This document shows positions 20,473 through 32,294 of a stretch of DNA of 64,000 bases, piece by piece. The notes under the pieces are model-generated. The model saw only the letters and a list, made by a program, of their open reading frames with translations, did no database searches and had not been told where the DNA came from. This stretch comes from Chrysomallon squamiferum (taxonomy: Eukaryota; Mollusca; Gastropoda; Neomphalida; Peltospiridae): positions 17,684,342 to 17,748,341 of the forward strand of contig CM022679.1 of assembly GCA_012295275.1 (NCBI GenBank), read 5' to 3'. Both the position numbers and the translations under genes were made by a program. Numbering within the stretch: the stretch's first letter is position 1; the number at the start of each line of letters is the position of its first letter.

Positions 20473-23400
20473 TCATGAATTCCACCAAGACAATAGTCCA
20501 AGGCCCGGTTCACTGATAGAACCCTGAAAATAAAAACAATCATTCTTTATCCAGCCTTTCTGTGGTCTTTAAGATGTTTGAAAAAAATCGTAACCTAAAC
20601 ATATAAAAAAAAAAAAAAAAAAAAAAATTGATGTATTAAGGAAAGGTAAAGAAAAAATCAAATTAACATCTGAAAATATAAATAAAGAGGCATAAACAGA
20701 AAATTTAGCATGGGAAATTATCTTGATTACACAAACAACAAGCTAACTACAGACAACATTAGCTAATCAAAAATGTAACCAGTAATATTAAACATGTAAT
20801 TCAGTAAATGTAACCAGGAGTAAATAAATAACCTTAATTACAGCTTTAGTTGCAGCTTGGCAAAACTACTGTCGTATGAACAGTTTCTACTGAGTTAAAC
20901 ACATTCTTGGATAACTCACCGTTAATGAGAATGGAGACTTTCGTGATTCTGCATCAAGGAAAGTAGTTTCAGGTGTCTCTGGAATTCCACCATCTGGTCC
21001 ACACGGAGTCGTGTCAGTAAACACTTCATCAACAACACGGAATCTGAAATCAGTTACATGAATTAACACTGGTTTTAACGTTCATGTAAACTTGTTGAAT
21101 TTAATTCAACACTGGTTTTATCTGTATTTACATAAACAATTGAAAATGGTTATAATTATACTTAAATCGGTTTTCAATATTTACGTAAAATCTGAAATCA
21201 GTGACATTACACTTAAATTAACATTTTAGATTAAATACTCACATATAGATCTGAAATCAGTTAAATTATATATCAAACATTTTATTCATAGATTTTGTCT
21301 GAATTTGTAAATGAAAAGTAAAAAGTACTGCTTTTTTAACAACTTTATTGCTGTATTTTTGTTGTTATTTTTTATTTTTTTTGTTATTGGTTTTCTTTCT
21401 TTTTCTTTTATATTTTTTATATTTCAATAAAATATATTTCAGAAATATGAGGCTAATTTACAGACGCTTTCAAGATGTCAAAATAATAATCAATCTGACC
21501 ATAAAAATCTTTATATTAAATGAATAAGTTTCTGCTTAGAGAAACAAAATTATTATTTTTTTAAATATATATTTAGCATATCTGATAAATGCTTGTATAG
21601 ACAGGTACACACTTTCTGCACTGGTTTGTTATTATTATTATTATTAGTTGCTGTTGTAATAGCTGCAGGATTACCATTTTTATTACCAATATTACTATGA
21701 CATTATAAATGATTATTGTCATTATTATTTTTCAATACCCGTGGAATTCAAAATCTTATCAACGTTTCTCAGTGAAGAAGTTTAGTAAATATCGAAATGT
21801 CAGTAAACATAAAATTTCAAATAAACAATTCCTAATGAAGAAAATTAATAATGTACAAAAATGAACATAAATCTAACATTGTTCAAAATGTTGTGTATAG
21901 GCATTGTCAAATACAAGATTTCTTAGAATACTGTGACATCCAGCCTGTCTCATTATTTTAATTATTAGAAAATTACAGGCTGTATATATCAACTATGGCT
22001 AATACACATGAAAATACAAACTAATGATTTGACCATACTAAGTATGGGGATGTTGGTTTTCATTAATTCAAGACTAATTAATGGCATACACCCACAAAAA
22101 ACAAAGATGATCTATTTTGAAGTCTACCCACGCTTTATATTTCTGTATTACTGAATACAACAACATTAGCATGCAGTTAGTTATATTGAAATTAATCATC
22201 TTATTTAACCATAGTTCAATCTCCTGTGGGTATTTATGAGCTGGTTTTATTTTTGTTTTTCATAACAAACACACACACACAAACACACAATACACAAAGT
22301 TCCGGCAAGCCTAGTGTTTCATACAGCCCACCTGATTTCTCAAATATTTTAAACACTGTCAGATATGTGAATTGAAACAAACTTCAGTTTCACATGTGTT
22401 AGTCACAGATAAATTCTAAGATGAAATTACCTGCTTACAGTAATATTAATATCATTAAGACAATGTTTGAACCACTGATAAGGATAATACGATGCTTACA
22501 AGAGCTATCTTAGCTCATTTCCTCTCCATGGTCTTAGCTTTGTTCACCAGGTTTTTGTAAATTGTAATTCATATTCTATATTTTATACAACATAATTGCA
22601 CTGGACACTGATGACATCCTACTGGGAAATGTGTTAAAAGATTGTAAATAAAACATATAGAATATTTCTAAACAAAATAAACTACTTCAAAGTATATCTG
22701 TGCTGGTATAAATAATTCATCTACTAAAGTTCATTATAATTTTACTTGTTTTTTTCTTCTTTTTTTTGTTGTTTTTTTTTGCTGTTTGTATGTTAGCTTT
22801 GGAACTCTGTCATAGCTTAATGCAGTTTATGATATTAAAATAATACTGTTATGCAGCATCAGAACACCATGGTTTTATCTCTTTACAACTGGATTTCTGA
22901 CATAATCATATATATGTACATGGCTGCCTGAAGAAACGTTGTAGCAAATTGGTCACTACAGAAAAATGGCCATGCCAAGATATTTTTATTTTGTTTTCAT
23001 ACTACATAAAAAACAACTCTAAGTATTCTGAATACATTTAGATTATTTCTTTACACATATACAGGTATAGTTTAATCTTATTATTTTGTTTTTACTTCAT
23101 TTTACTTATGATGTATTATGGACCTGCAACATGCAGACAAAAAAGGTAAATTTATAATAAAAAATCTTTTTTTTTTTTTTTTATGAAAATGTATTGGTAA
23201 TTTGTTTATATTTTTATATTTTTTATTTATTTAATTTTTATTTTTGTAGTTGTTTAAAAAATATTAAAACTAAAACAATATAAACATTATTGTAACTACT
23301 TTCATTTTAGCTTAATTAGTCAGCTTGCTCCAAATATATCTTTCATTTATTTATCACAGTTTTGTTTACTAATGATGAAAATGTCAGAATGTCTGGCATA

Positions 23401-26400
23401 CTGATATATATCCCAGTTAGAATTTGGTTTGGAGATAAGGATCATCATTCAGAAACATCCAGTAGCTGTTCCAAAATTTTATAAAATGTATGTATAACCA
23501 TTATTTCTTAAAACAAACAAAACCATTAATCATTCAATAACAACAAGGTGAAGAAAAATGAAGGAAACATCTGTATCCAAATGTCATTTCATAAAATAAA
23601 ATAGTAAAAAGAAAAAGAAAATTAGAAAGACAGCAAGACACTGAAATAATTTATAATGAAACAGCCCAAATACAGCAAATAAAAACAAAAAAATTCCAGA
23701 TAATGAAAGCCTGAAAATAACAAGGAGGGTGTATTCTAAATTAAGTCTGAAATTTGTATGTTTACAAGAACACTTACCTAATCTGTTCCCCAATGTCCAT
23801 AAACAAATTGTGTTTGTTGCCTTCGTCTGGTTGATATTCCCAGTACCACAACTGTTCTTGCTCATCACGAATACCATTAAAGATAACTCAAACTAATAGT
23901 CTCTTAAAATATCTTTCTTTCATATTTAACATGGAAATATGTTTTAGTGCTGTTGTCTACATAAACAACAGTTACAGAACTTCTACTGTAATATAGAAAA
24001 CAGCATTAATACTTATAGTCTAAAAATGTTTCATTTGACTAAAATGACCACTACTTATTCTTTATGTATTCATCCCACTAACATCATAACAGATATATTG
24101 AATATTCTGTTTAATTTCTTGGTCTTGGCAAAAATGTACTAAGAATGGAAATTCTGATAAACTTGTAATTTGTGTTCACAATGTTCAAAGGATACAATTT
24201 TGAGGGATGCTGCATGGAATCTGCTGGAATTAGTATGTCATCAAAGAAACCAATAGAAACTTGAAAACAATAGGAAACAAATGTTATTTTATTATCAGAA
24301 AAAAAAAAAAAAAAAAAAAAATTAGATTTAAAAAAAAAAAGAAGAAGAAAAAAAGAAATGAAAATAAAAAGAATTAATAATTCCTTGTTTTATATGCCAA
24401 CAAAAATAATGTCAACAAAATTCTTTCCTGACATGCACAATACTAGCTGTGAACGTAAGAATTTAAATGTCATGAAAATAATTAATGTCTTTTCAAACAA
24501 CTTGAAGATCAAAATTTTGATATTTGGTTATTTCCCTTTATGTTATTTTACTTCCAAGTTTGTTAAAGTAATGAAGATATTTCAAAGCTTATCTGAAATT
24601 CTCATTTTTTTTTACAAATGCTGATATTAACACATAAACTTTGATCTGATGATGTTCAAAATCAAAATTTAATGACTAATTTTAAAAAGTAATTTAATTA
24701 AAATAAATTCAGTTTTCATAAACAAAGACATGCAGAGACAGCTTTGGACCTGAAGTGAAAACTTTACATGTACATTACACATAAAGCTACATAATCAGAA
24801 GCATATATTCTGGGTATGTTAAGAGAGTGCTGTATACCCACCCAGGATGGTAAATTCATGATAAATATTAAAGTCAGTCAATACTATGATCACAGATCAT
24901 CATAGGAAACTAATTATTCTGTCCCTTGTTATGAAATATTGTGGTAGTGGTTCACCTAATATGCCACATGGTGGATAATGGGACAGTGACAAAACTAAGA
25001 AGTAAAAGAATGAGTTTCATCTCACCATATACAGAAGTTAATTTTTTATATGTGTTTATCCAGTTTAAAAAAGATTAAAATCCATATAACTGTGCACACA
25101 AAACAACAGAAACAATAATTAACCTTTGATATTCACTGTCACACCATTGGCTATGCCCAAAAGTACTGCCAAAGAATAGTGACACAAAAGGTAAATTATA
25201 GCTTTTTAACTCCAGATTATATAAATTCCAAACATTCAGCAGTAAATGACAGATAATTAATTACTTTTTTGGTGATGAATATTATCAACAAATAGAATAA
25301 ATAAAGCAATTGGCTATCTTTACAAACTCACCAATAACTCCCTCTTTGCTGCTTCCTTTAATCTTTCCTATCAAAATTTCATCAATAAATGGCCGAAATA
25401 CTACATATCGGAAATGAACTGAAAATAACAAATAATTCATAAAAGCATAATAGAAACCAATATGTTAAATATAAAGATTTAAGTATATTTTAAAGGTGTC
25501 ATGATTCTAAAAATTAGCAGATTTAAATGAATTTTACATTTCATTGTTTCTGTTGTCATTAATCCATAAAGCTTTTAAAACTACTAACTTGAAATATTCT
25601 AACAACCTTCCATTTCCAAAAACAAAACTGACACTGAGACACTAGGAATACATATATATATACACACATACATACATACAAGCAATATAAAATTATTAAA
25701 GATCAGCATAAGAAATTGAGAGTTTTCAACAGAAATTTAATTTTTAAGTAGTAATTAAAAAACTAAACACATGACAGTGATAGACCATCAGGCTTACATC
25801 ATTATTTCAAATACTGCATGGTGATAAAACCAATAACCAACAACATTTTTTTAAGCCATGGAAAAGAAACAAATTATAAAGATTATTAATGTTACTTATC
25901 TAAGGATATACATTTCATAGTTTTGCTATCAATATTAATTATATGTTATCACAAAAGTAATTTTAAAAATTAATGATTTCCTTGCTTAAATGCATAAATT
26001 TGTTTTAATAAATAGTTGTTAAAATTTATTAAAAAGCAATTTTCAGATGATTCTTTTTTTTTTTTTTTTTTTTGTCAGGATTTTTATTTATTTATTTATT
26101 GTTTTGTTTTTGCTGTTGTTTATTTTTGTTTAAAAGTTTGTAAAAGTATAAATCAAGAATGCTCACATTGTATTATGTTTTTGTTGTATTTACCTATTGT
26201 ATGTGATGCACCATCTCCTGGGAATATATAGCTATCTTCAAATTTTTCAATGTCCCATAAGGCTATGCATAATCCAACATTGTACAGAACCTTGAAATTA
26301 AAATAAGTGATTCTGTTTTCACAAATTTTACACGTAAAATTGTTTTACATTTAAAAAAAATAATTATAAAAAAAAAAATAAAAAAAATAAGGTAAAAAAA

Positions 26401-26934
26401 AGAGAAGAGAAATAAAGAAAAAAAAGAGAAAATAATAAATAAAGACAAATAAAAATGTGCAAAATTATCTAGTTCTTTTAAATATGCTAAAAAGTATCTT
26501 TTCTTTTATTTAAATATTTTTAATAGTGTCATCAGTTTATATATATGTGTATGTCGTGTGTTTGTGTGCCATGTGTGTGTTAGAATAATAAAGAACAAAT
26601 AACACATCAGAATTTTGGGCATTTGCAAATAATCTTCTGGCAACTATAAACATGTCTTATGTTTATCATTTTCAAAAGATTATTTGCTGTTGTCCAAGAT
26701 ACTACTGTCTAATCCTGCAAATTTTGCAACCTGTTCAAAAAATTATAAATAATTTTAGTAAAATTGCCTCAAAAAATGTTACTGATAACATTTTACTTTA
26801 AGTATGTATGTAAGAAAATTTACTTTATTTGCCAATTTTTTATTAAGAGTTTCAATGATGGCATCTTTTGTGTCAAGATGAAACAACCATGGTGGAATCC
26901 GCACTGTGTCTTTCATTTCAGAGAGGACAAACAT
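20473..26934 (-). CDS. POLR3H: DNA-directed RNA polymerase III subunit RPC8 (seven exons)
   Basis: Exons run 26934-26824, 26290-26194, 25418-25332, 24259-24196, 23867-23778, 21043-20920 and 20523-20473, giving 207 aa (human about 204). The N-terminal RPB7-like domain begins [16 protein letters not shown] and contains [12 protein letters not shown] and LIGKIKG. The C-terminal OB-fold half has [15 protein letters not shown] and the family-typical end [14 protein letters not shown]. Family role: with CRCP/RPC9 it forms the stalk of nuclear Pol III and helps initiation at tRNA and 5S genes. Six junctions are unremarkable. The fourth is odd: the donor after residue pair SK is a full U12-type GTATCCTTT, and the frame demands an acceptor that is not AG (see findings). 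The segment between FRVVDE and the C-terminus is variable, as in other animals. The gene is head to head with JMJD8, 1.2 kb away. Confidence 0.94.
23868..24195 (-). other. Putative U12-type (minor spliceosome) intron in POLR3H
   Basis: The minus-strand donor is GTATCCTTT, matching the U12 5' site at all nine positions. A branch-site-like TCTTTAAT (23876-23883, consensus TCCTTAAY) lies about 10 nt from the exon. The coding frame requires the downstream exon to start T|GAT at 23867, after ...TTCG, or alternatively after ...GGTAT (exon from 23870) or ...TGG (from 23873). None ends in AG or AC. The upstream AG candidates open into an in-frame stop, and the downstream one (GATGAG) shifts the frame. 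Confidence 0.6.
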
Positions 26935-28134
26935 AATGCTGGACTTCAGGATAAACTAACAGACATTAAATCTAAAATGTGTGTCAGTCACGTTTTTGTC
27001 GCAGAATTCAACACAAATAACCCTGAAATGTATAGTTTGATATTGATATTAACCAACAGTTTAAATGTATAACAACATGAACAATTTAAATGCAGTTATA
27101 TACAAAATTAGTCCAATATCCAGCAACTTTACATTAAGCATTTTTTTATTACTTAACTTTCTTATAACACATTCATTTTTATTGTCTGTAGAATATGCTC
27201 TGATATAGTAACAGTTTAATTTTATTAAGCATACCTATTTGGGGTACCAGAATGTACTCAGTAAATCATGTAGGCAAATAAAGGTTATTAATATTATTTA
27301 AGTAACTGCCAAAAAAAAGAAGAAAAAAAAAAGAGATGAAGTTATATATAATACTGGTTTAATTTCAATGGAGTTTTTGACACATACATAATTAATGTAT
27401 AATTAGTACAAATTACTAATTCATTCAAATTCATGTGTGTTTGCACCATGCTTAAAAACATTTTAGAGTTCTAAAACTCACTGATTTAAGAGATCTTGGT
27501 GTCGTTTTATTATGCTTTTTCTGGTGATTTATAGTTTTATAGGAAAGTTATATTTTTTTTAAATTAGGTCACAGGTACATAATTATTGTACAAGCTTATA
27601 CTATAGGCTATATTTATAATTATTCGTGATTACCGGTTTACTCGTGATTACAATCATTCATTCTCCCAGAATCACTGCATTAGCTAACCTAAAGTTACCA
27701 AATTTAGAATCCACTCGCAATCACTGGTTGTCTCATTAGAAAAACTTTTAAAATGAAACATTTACCTTTTGTCAGTTTTTTCTGTATAATTATATTTCTT
27801 GTCATTTGTTGCTAAAACGAAAGCAACATGCTTATTTTTGATGTTGATTTTATTTGAACCGGAAATGGGATAAAAAAAAAATACGTTTACGACATCATAA
27901 AACAAACAAATAATAATAGAAATATGAATAAACATTTGTGCAGATTATCAGAATGACGTAAATTAATTTGATTATTGTTATTATTCAAAAAAAAAAAAAA
28001 AATAATAATAATAATAATAATTTGTTGTAATTTTTTGTTGCAGTTTGTTTCATGGACAGCATTTATGGCAGTGTTTAGTGCTCCACGTTTATTTCGTAGT
28101 ATATTTAAATCGATGTCAAGTTACAGCAATAATT
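26935..28134. promoter_or_regulatory. Shared upstream region of POLR3H and JMJD8
   Basis: About 1.2 kb separates the divergent start codons, so both promoters must fall here unless there are remote 5' UTR exons. It is AT-rich with an A-run/(AAT)n at 27,987-28,020 just before JMJD8. No TATA box, CpG island or specific binding site can be called with confidence. The regulatory role rests on position alone. Confidence 0.45.
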
Positions 28135-31100
28135 ATGAAACGGCAATTAATTTTGTTTGGTTTTCTCGTCAGCATTACATGTGAAGAAATTGTTGATAAT
28201 GGAGGATGGTACGTCTCTATTTAAATGCTAACTGACATTAAAAACTATGAAACAATAAAACAGAACATAAAAACAACAAAAATAAAAGCCATTTTTATGA
28301 TTTGTATCACTTAGGATTTTACTAGTTACATTATACTGTGTAAGTAGAACATTATTTAAACTAGTTTAACATGTCTATTTTATTGCACATCTGCATAATG
28401 AATTTTATTTACTGTCCAATTACATTTTTAGGTCAACAGACAAGAAATTTCTCCTTGCCCAACCAGGACCGTGTTCTATTGATATTAGAGATACCAGCTC
28501 TCTGACTCAAAAAGAATTTGTTGAAGAGTTTGTATATAATTACGTTTAAATGTATGATACAGTTTGAAATACACTTTTCACATGGGTTGTTATTACTAAT
28601 ATTTAGTCTATTAGCTACTTCATTTTATTAAGACAAATAGTCACAAACTGTTAGGAATTTTTTATCATTATTTAAATAAATAATTATTAAAAAAACATTA
28701 AAAAATTTGGAAGTAGAAATTGACAGCCACTGCATTTATATTGCTAATTTTCAGTTAGCAACAAAGGATCTTTGATACCTGTCTTTCCATAGACAATTCA
28801 GTACACATCACAGCTAAAAGGCCCAAACAGTTCTAAAAATCATCACAATAGTGTGTTTTTTATTCACAGATATGCTTACAAAAAGCCTGTTGTGATAAGA
28901 GGAGCTTCAAACAATACTGTAAGTACTTACAGAGTGAAAAAAACAACAGCTGGTTACTAAAAACATTTCATCTGCAGACTTGAATTGGTTACTCACTACA
29001 GTATAAATATATATATATATATAATATATGACATTTAGACAAACTCAGATAAGTAAATTTAAAAATAGTAAATATTTGGCAGTCTTAACAATTAATTTAA
29101 TTGCAGTTATTTTCTTATTTTCAGAAATTTCAAGATATGTGCAGAAAAAATTCACTTCTTTCCAAATTTGGATCCAAAAAAATACGTCTAAGTTCTGCAA
29201 ACACATATTCGTATACAAAAGGTAACATCTCCTCAAAAATTATTTTCACAGCAGCATAACTATATTAATAAATATTTATAAATGTTTATTCAGATTTTTT
29301 CAAACTCTGGCTATAAAGTTACTAGGAACAGTATTTTAATACAGTGAATGTTTAATAACATTAAGGAAGAATGATAAACAGATATTTATGTAATGATTCA
29401 GTAATTATTAAGTAAAATTCTCCAATAATTAACCTTTTTTTTTCCTTCTACATTTAGTCACTTCTTTTAGAAGAGTTAAACTGGTTTTAGTAAGTTTTAT
29501 TTTTGAAGTGTTCATTCTGTAGTTATGTTTAATATATTTTTTACAAGTATATTTTTACATGTGATTTATAATATTAACAAATATAAATATGTTTTTCTAG
29601 TTGATATCAGCCTTTACAAGTATGTAAAAGAAGTGATGAGACCTCAGTCATTAGACATGCTTGGCAATGGTGACTTAATGTTTCTTATTCATTTACTAAT
29701 TGCATGGATAATATATCATATGTGCCTAAAGATCAAACTGTTTTCACATTAATAAGTAACATCTGATTTAATGTTTGTTATTGCAGTGATATGTTTAAAT
29801 TGATTTGAAATGGAGAACAGCATGACTAGGTGAACAGAAAACTAAATGCAGTGTTTATTAAAATTATTAATTATATTTCACTTCAAAAATTATTTTGTAC
29901 TGCAATTACAGATTTGTTAGTCACATTGTTTTGTTTACAATTTTCTTTTTTTTTTCTTTAGAAACACTCTACTGGTTTGGTGACAACAACTATACTGAAT
30001 TTGTGGATTTATTTAATGAATACAAACCACCTCCCTATCATGTACCAGGTATGACAGGTGCCTATAGTTTTGGACTGGCAGGTGATTATATTATATAAAA
30101 TCTCAGAATACACCATTAATTAGATGTTATTTTAATATCAGATTCTAAGAAAGAAAATTAATAATGAATATATGTATATCTATATGTGAATACATTAAGA
30201 ATGTGTGTGTGTATGTAGATATATGTATAGAGATGTATGTGTATGTGTGTGTGTATATAATACATATATATATATACACACACAGATACACACATATATA
30301 CACATCTATATATATATATATATATACATGTACACAAATACATATAAGTGTGTGTGTGTGTGTGTGTGTGTACACACATACACATTTTCATTCTTTGAAA
30401 TATTTTATATATACAAAATATTAACAAAGTCTTGTATTTTTTTGTTGTATAATATAAAATTCTAACAGGCTTGTAATATTATTCATTTGGAAAATTTAAT
30501 ATTTCATGTAGGAGCTGGTACAGGTGTTCCCTTCCATTTCCATGGGCCAGGATTTGGAGAAGTTGTTTTTGGCAGAAAGGTAGAGTTTGTTTGTTAAAGG
30601 CATTTAATATAAGAAATATTTTTAAAGAAATTGAATTTTTTCTATTGAATTCATAAAATAAATAACACTGTCATGACAAAAACTGAAAATATTTGTTGAA
30701 TTAAATGATAGCTGGTATCCTCAAGATCTGTGCATCCTCCATTGGCAGACTGATCACTGGGCAAAGGTCTTGCTACATACTGGAAGAGATGGTGGGCCCA
30801 CCATTCGTCAGCAATGGCAGCAATATCCACCACCTGTTTATTTAGTGAACTTCCTTTTGTATAATAAATTAAACAAATACTTCGATTTTATTTAATTGCA
30901 AGTAAAATAAACTTGTTAATAGTTAATGCATTTGATGGAATTATTTAAAGAAGTATTTTTGACAAACAAGTAATTTGAACATTGATCAAAGTACTTGTAC
31001 CTTGAACATTTTCTGTACAATCCCTTTGTTAAACTAACACCAGATACACCGATTCCCACCATCCCTTTCATAAATTCTGGGGAGATCACTGCTACGACAA

Positions 31101-31782
31101 AAATATCACTTAACAGTACACAAAATGCATTTATACTAATTTTAAATATTACAAATAAATTTATAATATCTTACAGAGATGGTTTATGTATCCACCTCAT
31201 TTTGAGCCACATTTTGATCCCAATAGGACAACCTTACACTGGATGGTGGAAGAATACCCCAAACTTGAACATTGGCAACAGCCACTGGAATGTACAATAA
31301 AACCAGGAGAGGTTTGAGATTTTCTACCTAAAATTTATTTTTTTGTTGTTTTTTCACTGCAAATGAATGATTATGTATGGGTTTTTTAATAACATAAACA
31401 TTATTTAAAATAATGACGAATCATGTGATTTCAATTAAATGGAAAAATTGATCCGAACTTTTTTTAATTAGTAGTACCATATATTGTTTATTTTCAGTTT
31501 TGAAAATGATTATATAATTTTGTAATGGTATATTCCAAAATGGTAGATTCTGTAAAATAATTTCAATCTTCTGAATCCATAAAATATTATATAATATAGT
31601 GAGATGGGGGAAATATTTTACTAAGAATCTTATACATTTTTGATATATATTAAAAGTAATAATAAAATTATAATTATTAGTTCAATATTTTTCAGATTAT
31701 ATACTTTCCTGATCGATGGTGGCATGGAACTTTAAATACTGATACTAGTGTTTTTATTTCAACATTTTTAGCTACTATTTGA
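28135..31782 (+). CDS. JMJD8: JmjC domain-containing protein 8 (nine exons)
   Basis: Exons run 28135-28208, 28432-28527, 28870-28918, 29125-29221, 29601-29669, 29962-30081, 30512-30579, 31177-31311 and 31696-31782. All junctions are GT-AG, giving 264 aa, equal to the human length. Residues 1-16 form a hydrophobic signal peptide ending near CEE. Diagnostic JMJD8 blocks follow: DNGGW, GPCSI, YAYKKPVVIRG, SSANTYSY, LYWFGDNNYTEF, AYSFGLAG, VPFHFHGPG and FPDRWWHGTLNTDTSVFIS. Where active JmjC enzymes have HxD/E, this reads H177-F-H179, as in vertebrate JMJD8 (HWH), so classical Fe(II) binding is doubtful. Family knowledge: vertebrate JMJD8 lies in the ER lumen and is linked to TNF/NF-kB signalling and protein complexes. 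Exon 2 ends at GAAGA|GTTTGT; later GT sites in the same stretch break the frame. The last residues are ATI. Confidence 0.95.
30176..30385. repeat. Complex (TA)n/(GT)n/(CA)n microsatellite in JMJD8 intron 6
   Basis: Interleaved TA, GT and CA runs, including CA/GT stretches long enough to pair with each other. The overlapping Tyr/Ile/Cys/Val frames on both strands are artefacts. Confidence 0.85.
30705..30835. other. GC-richer island inside JMJD8 intron 7, open on both strands
   Basis: A patch of about 130 bp stands out from its AT-rich surroundings and is free of stops in one frame on each strand. The minus strand reads through VDIAAIADEWWAHH and the plus strand through HWQTDHWAKVLLHTGRDGG. 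It is not part of JMJD8: exons 7 and 8 join in frame without it and match the family contiguously. It could be a transposon fragment or a stray exon. Confidence 0.4.
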
Positions 31783-32084
31783 TTATCAGTTTAATTATTA
31801 GTAATCATTCCAATTCCGTTTCCTGTCAAAAAAAATATGTATTTATTTAGTTATGAGGGAACACAATTTCATTTTCAGTGATGAATCAGTTGGATGTTAC
31901 CAAATTTGTAATGCATTGTATCTGCTACTATTGTTCTAGATCATTTTAATTTTTGATTTTGTATACTGTCAAAAATGATGAGCCGAGATTGCTATTCAAT
32001 CAGAATGCAAAAGAATATGACTATTTCTTTAATAAGAGATTTAATTTATTTTCATTAATATAATTTGCATGTGTGTACATTTCA

Positions 32085-32090
32085 AATAAA
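32085..32090 (+). terminator. Candidate polyadenylation signal of JMJD8
   Basis: AATAAA about 300 nt after the JMJD8 stop. It precedes the inverted repeat at 32,212, so the hairpin would lie beyond the transcript end if this signal is used. Confidence 0.35.
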
Positions 32091-32211
32091 TTGCTATTTT
32101 ATTTCATGAGTTTATAATTTATTGAGAGCTTAGTCTTTCATATGATGGCAGTTTTCATCTTGGCATTAATAACATGTAATCTTCATTTAAAAATATTTAC
32201 TTGAGATATTC

Positions 32212-32294
32212 TCTATAGTGCACTCATCAGTATTGTATGTAGTTCTACTTGTCACCAGTAGAACTACATACAATACTGATGAGTGCACTGTAGA
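32212..32294. repeat. Near-perfect 38-bp inverted repeat with 7-nt loop
   Basis: Left arm 32212-32249, loop TGTCACC (32250-32256), right arm 32257-32294. 37 of 38 positions pair, the exception being ATA against GTA near the outer end. RNA from either strand would fold into a long hairpin. No transposon-like flanking duplication was found. Confidence 0.9.

Noticed and set aside
28528-28543. Alternative JMJD8 exon 2 ends at TTT|GTATAT or TAC|GTTTAA
   Set aside because: Both put the following exon, starting at the strong acceptor CACAG, out of frame. GAAGA|GTTTGT restores EEYAYKKPVVIRG in phase with the family.
30145-30465. Several overlapping 76-89 codon frames on both strands
   Set aside because: They come from a TA/GT/CA compound microsatellite in a JMJD8 intron.
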